Shown here piece by piece: positions 1-6,297 of a stretch of 6,297 nucleotides of DNA. The notes beneath the pieces were generated by a model. The model was not told the DNA's origin. It made no database searches and was given only the letters and a program-made list of their open reading frames with translations. Position 1 is the first letter of the stretch. Every line of letters starts with the position of its first letter. This DNA comes from PCC-6802 sp031388585 (GTDB lineage Bacteria > Cyanobacteriota > Cyanobacteriia > Pseudanabaenales > Pseudanabaenaceae): positions 1-6,297 of the forward strand of contig JANMRU010000246.1 of assembly GCA_031388585.1 (NCBI GenBank). Reading direction: 5' to 3'. Both the position numbers and the translations under genes were made by a program.

Positions 1-96
1 TCTACGGCTGTGCAAAACTTTGCCTATACAATTGGACATTTAGGAATGGTTCAGTTGCCAAGTATGGAAGAAGTTAATAATGCCTTGAAGCCTTAA
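1..96 (+). CDS. 3' end of an unidentified gene (C-terminal 31 residues)
   Basis: Frame 1 is open from the first base and ends at TAA 94-96, giving 31 residues that finish GHLGMVQLPSMEEVNNALKP. The start lies outside the window. The fragment is soluble in character, with no membrane segment or signal, and is too short to place in a family. The 'hLGhhxLPS' pattern before the end faintly recalls the C-termini of flavodoxin-fold NAD(P)H-dependent FMN reductases, but that is only an impression. It runs in the same direction as the large gene, with 144 nt between them that hold a GC-rich folded element and a possible promoter, so the two are probably separate transcription units. Coding status is supported only by the open frame and by the non-coding look of what follows. 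Confidence 0.6.
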   Translation, partial: STAVQNFAYTIGHLGMVQLPSMEEVNNALKP

Positions 97-109
97 CTAT
101 AGCTATCGC

Positions 110-178
110 CAATTAGGTGGTTGACGGGGTGGAGGGGGAGACCCCCTCCGTGGGGCATTGCCCCCACACCTCCAATTG
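110..178. repeat. GC-rich multi-arm inverted-repeat element
   Basis: Two adjacent hairpins sit inside an outer stem. Hairpin 1 pairs GGAGGGGG (131-138) with CCCCCTCC (142-149) around the 3-nt loop AGA. Hairpin 2 pairs GTGGGG (150-155) with CCCCAC (162-167). The outer stem pairs CAATTAGGTG (110-119) with 167-178, with two unpaired C at 172-173; base 167 can join only one of the stems. The G/C-rich block stands out against its AT-leaning surroundings. No run of T follows the hairpins, so a classical intrinsic terminator is not well supported, although the structure could still slow polymerase or protect the 3' end of the upstream mRNA. It resembles small palindromic elements dispersed between cyanobacterial genes, but its copy number cannot be seen from one copy. 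Confidence 0.6.
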
Positions 179-207
179 AAATCTGTCAATACGATCTGGG
201 CGCTGGC

Positions 208-213
208 TATAAT
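208..213 (+). promoter_or_regulatory. Possible -10 box of a promoter for the large glycosyltransferase gene
   Basis: TATAAT matches the sigma-70 type -10 consensus exactly and lies 27 nt upstream of the GTG start, which would give a 5' leader of roughly 20 nt. No good TTGACA lies 16-18 nt upstream. TGTCAA at 184-189 is the nearest and is a poor match. The site lies just after the folded element at 110-178, which fits a new transcription unit starting here. It is a sequence match only. Confidence 0.35.
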
Positions 214-240
214 TGGTAAAGATCCTAAGAGTAATTCAAA

Positions 241-3200
241 GTGATTGAATTTGTAAGTTCACAACTTGACTCTTTTCTCGGCTTGGCGATCGCACATCAC
301 AAGGCGGGTAGGTTCGCAGAAGCAGATGCGATTTACCATCAAATTCTACGACTACCCCTCCCTGAAGTAATTAGGCAATGCCAACATGCTATTACCACTC
401 ATCCTAATTATGCAGAGGTCTATTGGATGTGTGGTGTGGCATTTTCTCAAATCAACGATCTAGATGCGGCGATCGCGCATTTACAGCAAGCAATTGATTT
501 GAAGCCAGATTATGTCGAGGCTCTAAACTCGCTTGGCGCTATCTATGTGCTCCAAAATCGCTTGGATGAAGCACTCGCATGTCTGCAAAAGGCGAAAGCA
601 GTTTCCCCAAATTCGGCACAGGTACTTTATAACTTAGGAGGAGTTCTAAAACGGAAAGAAAAGTTGGATGAAGCGATTTTATGCTACGAACAGGCGATTG
701 CGATCGCCCCAGATTATGCCCAGGCATACAATAAGTGCGGCGAGGTTCTAGCAGAAAACAATCAAACTAACGATGCGCTGACTTATTTTCAGCAAACCTT
801 GCTCCATCAAAGCGAGCATCCCATTTCCCTACGGATGTATCACCTGGTTTTGCCCGTAATTTACGAACGCGAGGAGGAAATTAGCTATTGGCGCAATCGC
901 TTTAAGGAGGGACTGAAAACCTATATCGAGCACTATGACCTGAACGCAGAAGAATCGAGAAAGCTTGCTATAGCAGGGATTAGCTACTGTGCAAACTTTT
1001 ACCTTACTTATCAAGCTCAGAACGATTTGGAATTGCAGTGCCAGTATGGCGATTTTGTCTATCGCGTCATGGCAGCAGCCTATCCGCAGTGGATGCAAAA
1101 GCTAAACATGCCACCATTAGGTAAGGATGGCAAAATTCGGATCGGTTACATATCTCCCAATTTAAAGGGGCATGCTGGTGTTGCTTGGTCGCTTGGGTGG
1201 ATAAAGCACCAAGATCGCACACAGTTTGAGATTTACAGCTACTTTACGGGCGAGCTTCCCGATCGTGTAACTGAGGCATTTAAGGATGAAAGCGATTATT
1301 TTCGGCATATTCCTGATGGGTTTGAGGCAGTTTGCAAGCAGGTATATGCCGATCTCTTACATATTTTAGTATTTCCAGATATTGGCATGAATGCCCAGTC
1401 ACTGAATTTGGCAGTTATGCGCTTAGCACCGATACAATGCTCTTGTTGGGGGCATCCGATTACCTCAGGTTCGCCAAATATTGAGTATTTTTTGTCAGGT
1501 GAGGCAATGGAACCTGACAACGCACAATCTCATTACTCTGAGACTTTAGTACGGTTGCCTAAACTTGGTTTTTGTTATCCTAAGCCTAAATTTCCTCAGA
1601 TCGGTAAAACTAGAGCAGATTTTCAAATTTCTGAGAACGCGATCGTTTATCTTTGCTGTCAGTCATTTTTCAAGTATTTGCCTCAGCACGACTATATCTT
1701 CGCCCAGATTGCCAGCAAAGTGGCTGATGCCAGATTTGTATTTATTGGACGCTATTCATCCTATATCAATCAACAATTCCATCACCGTTTGCAACTTGCT
1801 TTTGCCAAGATGGGGTTAGATGTCGATCGGTTTTGCGTTATGCTACCGAGGCAGGAGGGAGATGATTACCTCAATATACATCAAATTTGTGATATCTATT
1901 TAGATAGTATTGGTTGGTCGGGAGGCAATACTAGCTTGGAAGCGATCGCTGCAGGTCTTGCAGTTGTGACTCTGCCTGGAGAGTTTATGCGCGGTCGTCA
2001 TACCTATGCCATGCTTAAAATTCTAGAAATGGAGGATACTATTGCCCGAGATGAAGCTGAATATATAGCTATTGCCGTTAGATTGGCAGAAGATCCCAAC
2101 TGGCGTAATAGTATCGTTGAGAGGATGCGATCGCACCACGATCTCCTCTACGATGATAAAGACTGTGTGCGAGCACTGGACGAATTCTATCGATCGATTG
2201 TTATGACTCAAAATGCGGATGAATTATTCAAAAATGGGATCGCCAATCATCAATCAGGTCGATTAGTCGAAGCTCAGCAATTATACTTGCAAGTGCTCGG
2301 GCAACAACCTGACTATGTTGATGCTTTGCATAACTTGGGTGCGATCGCCTGTCAGCAGAACCAATTAGAAATTGGAATTAATTACTTTAAGCAAGCTTTA
2401 GCCCTTAACCCGCAGCGCCACGAAACCATCAATAATCTCACTCATGCTTTACAAGCGCTTAGGAAACCTGCCGAAGCAATTGAGCATTACAAGCAAATTT
2501 TAGCTTTGTGCCCTGAGCGCGCGGATATCCATTGCATACTAGCTAGGTTGTTGATGCAGCAGGAACGCTGGACAGAGTCGACCTTTTATTACCAACAAGC
2601 GATCGATACTCAACCCGAAGGAACTTTAGCCTATCTAGGGTTGAGTGATGTCTTTATAGGCCAAAAAGAGTTCAAACAAGCTCGAATTTGCCTACAAAAC
2701 CTGCTAAGACTGCAACCAGATTGTGCTGATGCTTACTGGAATCTCTGTAGCATCTTTCGTCAAATCATGGATTTTGGACTTTGGCGAGAAACAGCAGAGC
2801 GATATACGCGATTCTGCGTTCATAATGATGTGATTCGAGCGGGGATTGCTCTAATACAGGCGTATTGCGAAACAGGTCTTCTCACTGAAGCTCTCAATAA
2901 GCTTGAAGCAATAGAATTACAAGTGTTTAACGAATCTAATACGTTATCCGAACGGGATATTAGACTTCTGTACTTGATAGTTCTGCCTGTCATGGGCAAG
3001 CTTCGAGACGATCTAGCAATGAATAGCAAGTTAGCGAAGCTAATTGGAACATTCCTCGCTAAGCATTGCGATCGCGCGCTATCAAATATACCTAGCCATC
3101 TCAATCAGTTTCCTAGCGATCCTGATGCCATAAATTTAGATCGCATCCATAACTACTTGCGCATTGGTATTTCTTTTACTAATTTTCAGCACCATCCGAT

Positions 3201-5775
3201 CGCTTCGGCTGGGATAGATGCAATCCAGGCACTAGCCAAACTCACTCCTTATCTCTATCTCTATGCTAAGAGCGAATTTGAAGAAGACGATAGCACTAAG
3301 ATGTTTGCTGAGATTGCAACTAAGTGCAATTGGCTAAGCGATCGCTGGCAACAGCAGCAAAATGTCGATTCGTTTATTCGCCTGAGCAATTTAATCATCG
3401 AGATCGAACAGGATAACCTAGATGTACTAATCGATCTTGATGCCTTGACCGCTAATAGTTATCCCGAGATTCTGCGGCGAAAACCTGCCCAACTATGCGT
3501 TTCCTGGTTGGGATTTGATGCTCCTTTCATCTCATCGGATAACTATAGCCTTGGCGATCGTCATACCCACCCACCAGGGATTGACACCTACTACCTCGAA
3601 ACAATAATCAGACTGCCCAATGTAAATATGGCTGTATCTGGTTTTCCTAGCTTAATGATCGATGAAAGGGCAAAACGCAAGTCACTTAAAATTCGCAACA
3701 AAGATATTATCTATCTTTGCGTTATACCAAGTCTAAGTTTAAATCTCGATACAGTTGTAGCGCATATCCAAATTCTTAAATCCGTTCCCAATAGTATATT
3801 GCTGTATCAAGGGATTGGAGATTTAGAGAATGCTAGATCTCACTACGAACAAGAATGTAAAACTCAGAATGTTGATGGCGATCGCATTATGTTCCTACCC
3901 CAGCCAGAAACCGAAGCGGAACGAAGAAGTATATATGTTGTTGCCGACGTACTTTTAGATTCCTACCCTCAAAATGGCATTAAAACTACGCTTGAGGCAC
4001 TGTGGTTTAATTTGCCAATTGTAACAAGGATAGGGGAGCAAAGCTTTGCCAGATTGGGATACTCATTTCTCTCAACATTGGGAATTACGGCTGGAATTGC
4101 TCATTCATGGGATGAATATGTAGAATGGGGCGCTAGTCTTGGTCAATTCCCAGCATTGCGAAATTCCATTAAAGAGCAACTAATTCAATCTAAGCAGGTT
4201 GAGAGTCTTTCTTGTTTGTGGAACCCTAGCAAGTTAGCTACGGATATGTATAAGCTATTTGCAGAAATATTAGCGGCAAAGAGAGAGAGCGATCCCGCAA
4301 TGTACTTTGAGCTGGGAAATCGCTCGTGGCAAGAAGGAAATATTACAGAAGCAACCCGACGTTATCGTCAGGCAATCGCGCTTCAGCCAAATCATGCCGA
4401 AGCTTGGGGCAATTTGGGTACAGCTTTGCATGGACTAACCCAACTTGATGAGGCGATCGTACACTACCAAAAGTCATTAGAGATTAATCCTAGCAATTTT
4501 GTGATTCAATCAAATTTAAGTAGAGCTCTAATGACACAAGGCCGATATGATGCGGCCATAGAGAGCTACAAGAAAGCTATTGAAATCGATCCGAGTAATA
4601 TTAATCCCCTGGTTCGAATAGGAGATATCCATTTCAAACGTCGAGAGTATGATGCAGCCTGCAACTATTTTCTGCAAGCTCTTTCTATCGATCCTAATCA
4701 TGCATATTCCCATCGTCATGCAGGTATAATCTATCTAGAGTTAAATCAGGTGGATCGAGCAATCCTTTCTTTACAGCAAGCGTTAGCCACTGATCCTACA
4801 AATAGTTACGCACATTTTCACCTTAGCATAGCGCTATTGCTCAAAGGGGAACTGAGAACTGGGTTTATTGAGTATGAATGGCGTTGGCGATGTCAAGATA
4901 TCCCTAATCCGAGCTCTAATTTGTCTCAACTATTATCGCGGACACTTTCATACCCACTGTGGAATGGGGACAATTATTCCGACCGCAGACTATTAATTTC
5001 GGCGGAGCAGGGTTTTGGCGATATCATCCAGTTTATTCGTTATATTCCCTTAGTAAAGACTCTGGGTGGGGATAATGGCCAGATTTTATTTGAATGCCCT
5101 GCATCGCTTCACCGCTTGTTTGAGGATGTCAAGGATATCAAATTAGTAGAGGATAGTGCTTTGCCAGCATTTGATTTCTATGTTCCTTTACTAAGTCTAC
5201 CGCGCATTTTGGGCACTACCATTGATAATATTCCGAACCCAATTCCTTATCTATCGGTTCCTAGCGATCGCGATCTAGACAGTTCGTTTGGACTGTCTAG
5301 ATCTATAACTCGCCAACTTCGCATAGGTTTAGTTTGGGCAACATATAGCAACAGCCCAAGCAGTCAAAAGCGCTCATGTCCGTTAAGAATTTTCCGTCGC
5401 TTGCTAGGTCTCAAACACGCTTTATTCTATAGCTTGCAAACAGAGATTGCCTCTGAAGAAGCAGCTCTATTTGATAGTTTAACCTGGCAGATTGTCGATA
5501 TGCGCGATCGCATCAATGACTTTGCAGATACAGCGGCAATTATTGAGCAAATGGATTTGGTAATTACAATAGACACTGCGGTAGCACACTTAGCAGGGGC
5601 ATTAGGTAAACCAGTATGGGTAATGCTTCCGTTTGCACCCGACTGGCGATGGATGTTGGGGCGCGAAGATAGTCCCTGGTATCCCACGATGCGTTTATTC
5701 CGACAGCGGCATCTTGGCGATTGGGAAGGGACGACTGAGCGAGTTATAAGTGCTTTAAAAGATTGGGTTGATTGA
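241..5775 (+). CDS. Giant three-module TPR glycosyltransferase (GT41 + divergent GT41 + GT9-like)
   Basis: The product is 1844 residues with no signal peptide or membrane segment, so probably cytoplasmic. Order: TPR array about 8-192; SPINDLY/OGT-type GT41 domain about 195-654; TPR array about 659-850; second, divergent GT41-like domain about 850-1342; TPR array about 1352-1553; GT9/heptosyltransferase-like domain about 1571-1840. The TPRs are canonical 34-residue units, for example 91-124 and 1385-1418. TPR-GT proteins usually carry one catalytic domain; this one has three. An in-frame TAA at 232-234 makes GTG 241 the first possible start. The preceding AAGAG (227-231) is a weak ribosome-binding site, so a slightly later start is possible. 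Expected role: transfer of nucleotide-sugar donors onto proteins or surface glycans; acceptor and sugar are unknown. The stop lies 2 nt before the next gene, indicating an operon. The frame runs unbroken through all three modules. Domain identity is firm; the biological role is inference. Confidence 0.9.
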   Translation: MIEFVSSQLDSFLGLAIAHHKAGRFAEADAIYHQILRLPLPEVIRQCQHAITTHPNYAEVYWMCGVAFSQINDLDAAIAHLQQAIDLKPDYVEALNSLGAIYVLQNRLDEALACLQKAKAVSPNSAQVLYNLGGVLKRKEKLDEAILCYEQAIAIAPDYAQAYNKCGEVLAENNQTNDALTYFQQTLLHQSEHPISLRMYHLVLPVIYEREEEISYWRNRFKEGLKTYIEHYDLNAEESRKLAIAGISYCANFYLTYQAQNDLELQCQYGDFVYRVMAAAYPQWMQKLNMPPLGKDGKIRIGYISPNLKGHAGVAWSLGWIKHQDRTQFEIYSYFTGELPDRVTEAFKDESDYFRHIPDGFEAVCKQVYADLLHILVFPDIGMNAQSLNLAVMRLAPIQCSCWGHPITSGSPNIEYFLSGEAMEPDNAQSHYSETLVRLPKLGFCYPKPKFPQIGKTRADFQISENAIVYLCCQSFFKYLPQHDYIFAQIASKVADARFVFIGRYSSYINQQFHHRLQLAFAKMGLDVDRFCVMLPRQEGDDYLNIHQICDIYLDSIGWSGGNTSLEAIAAGLAVVTLPGEFMRGRHTYAMLKILEMEDTIARDEAEYIAIAVRLAEDPNWRNSIVERMRSHHDLLYDDKDCVRALDEFYRSIVMTQNADELFKNGIANHQSGRLVEAQQLYLQVLGQQPDYVDALHNLGAIACQQNQLEIGINYFKQALALNPQRHETINNLTHALQALRKPAEAIEHYKQILALCPERADIHCILARLLMQQERWTESTFYYQQAIDTQPEGTLAYLGLSDVFIGQKEFKQARICLQNLLRLQPDCADAYWNLCSIFRQIMDFGLWRETAERYTRFCVHNDVIRAGIALIQAYCETGLLTEALNKLEAIELQVFNESNTLSERDIRLLYLIVLPVMGKLRDDLAMNSKLAKLIGTFLAKHCDRALSNIPSHLNQFPSDPDAINLDRIHNYLRIGISFTNFQHHPIASAGIDAIQALAKLTPYLYLYAKSEFEEDDSTKMFAEIATKCNWLSDRWQQQQNVDSFIRLSNLIIEIEQDNLDVLIDLDALTANSYPEILRRKPAQLCVSWLGFDAPFISSDNYSLGDRHTHPPGIDTYYLETIIRLPNVNMAVSGFPSLMIDERAKRKSLKIRNKDIIYLCVIPSLSLNLDTVVAHIQILKSVPNSILLYQGIGDLENARSHYEQECKTQNVDGDRIMFLPQPETEAERRSIYVVADVLLDSYPQNGIKTTLEALWFNLPIVTRIGEQSFARLGYSFLSTLGITAGIAHSWDEYVEWGASLGQFPALRNSIKEQLIQSKQVESLSCLWNPSKLATDMYKLFAEILAAKRESDPAMYFELGNRSWQEGNITEATRRYRQAIALQPNHAEAWGNLGTALHGLTQLDEAIVHYQKSLEINPSNFVIQSNLSRALMTQGRYDAAIESYKKAIEIDPSNINPLVRIGDIHFKRREYDAACNYFLQALSIDPNHAYSHRHAGIIYLELNQVDRAILSLQQALATDPTNSYAHFHLSIALLLKGELRTGFIEYEWRWRCQDIPNPSSNLSQLLSRTLSYPLWNGDNYSDRRLLISAEQGFGDIIQFIRYIPLVKTLGGDNGQILFECPASLHRLFEDVKDIKLVEDSALPAFDFYVPLLSLPRILGTTIDNIPNPIPYLSVPSDRDLDSSFGLSRSITRQLRIGLVWATYSNSPSSQKRSCPLRIFRRLLGLKHALFYSLQTEIASEEAALFDSLTWQIVDMRDRINDFADTAAIIEQMDLVITIDTAVAHLAGALGKPVWVMLPFAPDWRWMLGREDSPWYPTMRLFRQRHLGDWEGTTERVISALKDWVD
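823..2202 (+). other. Module A: SPINDLY/OGT-like GT41 catalytic domain, probably active
   Basis: Residues about 195-654 of the giant protein. Aligned by eye with human OGT, KIRIGYISPNLKGHAG (298-313) matches the first catalytic-lobe strand and places H311 at OGT H498. DLLHILVFPDIG (371-382) places H374 at OGT H558. VYLCCQSFFKYLP (469-481) places K478 at the UDP-phosphate-binding K842. The stretch GGNTSLEAIAAG (561-572) followed by VVTLPGEFMRGRH (575-587) matches the OGT segment NGHTTGMDVLWAG...VTMPGE, with E567 where OGT has D925. The segment 195-290 between the TPRs and the catalytic core is of the type seen in bacterial SPINDLY-family proteins. Bacterial GT41 enzymes transfer GlcNAc, glucose or other sugars to protein acceptors; which applies here is not visible. 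Confidence 0.85.
2752..4266 (+). other. Module B: divergent GT41-like domain with altered active-site positions
   Basis: Residues about 838-1342; the first few are shared with the end of the preceding TPR array. The GT41 framework is recognisable. LRIGISFTNFQHHPIAS (973-989) keeps H985 at the OGT H498 position. LRRKPAQLCVSWLGFDAP (1078-1095) matches the OGT ALRPAPIQAMWLGYPG segment. ADVLLDSYPQNGIKTTLEAL (1235-1254) followed by PIVTRIGEQ (1259-1267) matches the donor-site region. Two key positions differ: NLDVLIDLDALT (1059-1070) has D1061 where OGT has H558, and IIYLCVIPSLSLN (1156-1168) has S1166 where OGT has K842. It is therefore either a pseudo-enzyme used as scaffold or a member of a cyanobacterial subfamily with different chemistry. 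From memory, related cyanobacterial proteins often have Asp at the first site but keep the Lys. Confidence 0.75.
4951..5760 (+). other. Module C: GT9/heptosyltransferase-like glycosyltransferase domain
   Basis: Residues about 1571-1840, following a six-unit TPR array (1352-1553) whose last repeat ends in the YEWRW motif (1545-1549) typical of this TPR-GT family. The N-terminal half carries LLISAEQGFGDIIQFIRYIP (1584-1603), the glycine-containing loop of the first Rossmann fold. The C-terminal half begins at LRIGLVWA (1693-1700). It then carries DLVITIDTAVAHLAGALGKP (1772-1791), WVMLPFAPDWRW (1793-1804) and DSPWYPTMRLFRQ (1810-1822), the usual donor-site signature. The linker between the halves (about 1672-1692) is variable in the family and here contains a DNA inverted repeat. 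Substrate is unknown; similarity to heptosyltransferases is of fold, and cyanobacterial members need not use ADP-heptose. Confidence 0.8.
5272..5303. repeat. Perfect 12-bp inverted repeat inside the coding sequence
   Basis: GATCTAGACAGT (5272-5283) is followed after 8 nt by its exact reverse complement ACTGTCTAGATC (5292-5303). Inside the loop, T5284 and G5291 could wobble-pair and C5285 could pair with G5290, leaving a 4-nt loop in RNA. The repeat abuts a HIP1 octamer ending at 5271. It encodes DLDSSFGLSRS (1678-1688), in the variable linker between the two halves of the GT9-like domain, and keeps the reading frame. It may be a small in-frame palindromic insertion or chance. Confidence 0.7.
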
Positions 5776-5777
5776 TT

Positions 5778-6297
5778 ATGCAGGAACCTACCAGAGAAGC
5801 TAGTATCGTGTCCGCAGCCATCCTAGATGAAGCTATTGCCCTTCATCAATCAGGCAGACTAATAGAAGCTGAACAGTTATATTTACAGATTCTAAACCAA
5901 CAGCCCGAACACCTAGATGTTCTACATAATTTGGGAACGATCGCCTGCCAATTGCAAGAATTTACTCGTGCAATTAACTACTTCAAACGATTACTAGTAA
6001 ATGCTCCCGAGCGCATCGACACCCGCACTAATCTTGCCCAAACTTTGAAGATTTTGGGTGACCTGCCAGAGGCAATTCAACAATATAAGCAGGTCTTAGA
6101 TTTGGACCCACATCTTGCCGATATCCACTTCAGGTTAGGGCAGCTCCTCACGATACAGGATCTTATGGAAGAAGCGATCGCACATTATCAAAAAACAATC
6201 GATATTCAACCTCATAATGTCCAGGCATATCTCAATTTGAGCGATGCGGCGATCGCACTTCAACAGCTAGACACTGCCAGATCGTGCTTAGAAAAAC
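5778..6297 (+). CDS. TPR protein, probable glycosyltransferase N-terminus (3' end outside window)
   Basis: The frame is open from ATG 5778 to the window end: 173 complete codons and no stop. After about 13 residues come TPR units, roughly 14-46, 47-80, 81-114, 115-148 and the start of a fifth. Residues 23-173 align without a gap to residues 670-820 of the upstream giant protein; by hand count 75 of 151 positions are identical. The array is thus a paralogue of the module B TPRs, and a GT41-like domain would be expected further on, although none is visible here. The start lies 2 nt after the upstream TGA with no clear Shine-Dalgarno sequence, which suggests translational coupling in one operon. 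TTG 5772 is the only upstream in-frame alternative, because TGA at 5769-5771 closes the frame; ATG is preferred. Confidence 0.85.
   Translation, partial: MQEPTREASIVSAAILDEAIALHQSGRLIEAEQLYLQILNQQPEHLDVLHNLGTIACQLQEFTRAINYFKRLLVNAPERIDTRTNLAQTLKILGDLPEAIQQYKQVLDLDPHLADIHFRLGQLLTIQDLMEEAIAHYQKTIDIQPHNVQAYLNLSDAAIALQQLDTARSCLEK

Larger units (their letters stand above)
286..6256. repeat. Dispersed HIP1 octamers (GCGATCGC), 13 copies
   Basis: Exact copies were found by eye starting at 286, 469, 700, 1942, 2127, 2341, 3068, 3338, 3878, 5264, 5504, 6174 and 6249. All lie within coding sequence, and many near-matches such as GCGATCGT are also present. HIP1 over-representation is a genome-wide property of many cyanobacteria and is the main evidence for the taxonomic assignment. 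It is not a feature of these genes in particular. Confidence 0.85.

Noticed and set aside
142..178. Intrinsic terminator for the upstream gene
   Set aside because: The hairpins are strong, but no T-run follows either stem, so the structure is listed as a repeat element instead.
97..240. tRNA or small RNA gene suggested by the multi-arm fold
   Set aside because: The arms do not match tRNA stem lengths, there is no TTC-type T-loop or plausible anticodon loop, and no promoter precedes the element.
262..4899. TPR-encoding DNA as tandem nucleotide repeats or a CRISPR-like array
   Set aside because: The 34-residue periodicity is at protein level only; the DNA of successive units is strongly diverged and there are no identical repeats with spacers.
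3886..5263. About 1.4 kb without an exact HIP1 octamer, covering the end of module B and the TPR array of module C
   Set aside because: With 13 sites in 6.3 kb a gap of this size is plausible by chance, near-matches occur in it, and base composition looks the same, so it is not evidence of recent transfer.
539..5687. Several minus-strand open frames of 62-94 codons (for example 539-727, 829-1098, 1296-1520, 2820-3104, 5427-5687) and a plus-strand frame at 1565-1819
   Set aside because: All lie inside the giant gene in other frames, lack recognisable domains or good start contexts, and are expected as shadows of a long coding region.

Overview
The window reads as cyanobacterial chromosome. 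The octamer GCGATCGC (HIP1), a hallmark of many cyanobacterial genomes, occurs 13 times by eye in 6.3 kb, and the proteins are of the TPR-glycosyltransferase type common in filamentous and colonial cyanobacteria. Genus cannot be fixed from the sequence alone.

Layout: (1) 1-96 is the last 31 codons of an unrecognised gene on the + strand. (2) 97-240 is the only non-coding stretch. It holds a GC-rich structure with two hairpins inside an outer stem (110-178), then a TATAAT-like -10 box (208-213) leading into the next gene. (3) 241-5775 is one very long gene of 1844 codons. It encodes three consecutive TPR-plus-glycosyltransferase modules: TPR + SPINDLY/OGT-type GT41 domain (A), TPR + divergent GT41-like domain (B), and TPR + GT9/heptosyltransferase-like domain (C). 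(4) 5778-6297 is the start of a second TPR gene, 2 nt downstream and cut by the window end. Its TPR array aligns without gaps to the array of module B.

Interpretation: the locus looks like part of a tandemly expanded family of TPR-glycosyltransferases, in which formerly separate units have been joined into one polypeptide. Module A keeps the residues matching the OGT catalytic/UDP-binding positions (two His and one Lys), so it is probably active. Module B has Asp and Ser at two of the three and may be a scaffold or may have changed specificity. Module C keeps the usual C-terminal donor-site signature of its family. Protein or surface-glycan glycosylation in the cytoplasm is the likely role. 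The acceptor and donor sugars cannot be read from the sequence. Two DNA-level oddities stand out: the intergenic multi-arm structure and a perfect 12-bp inverted repeat inside the module C coding sequence.
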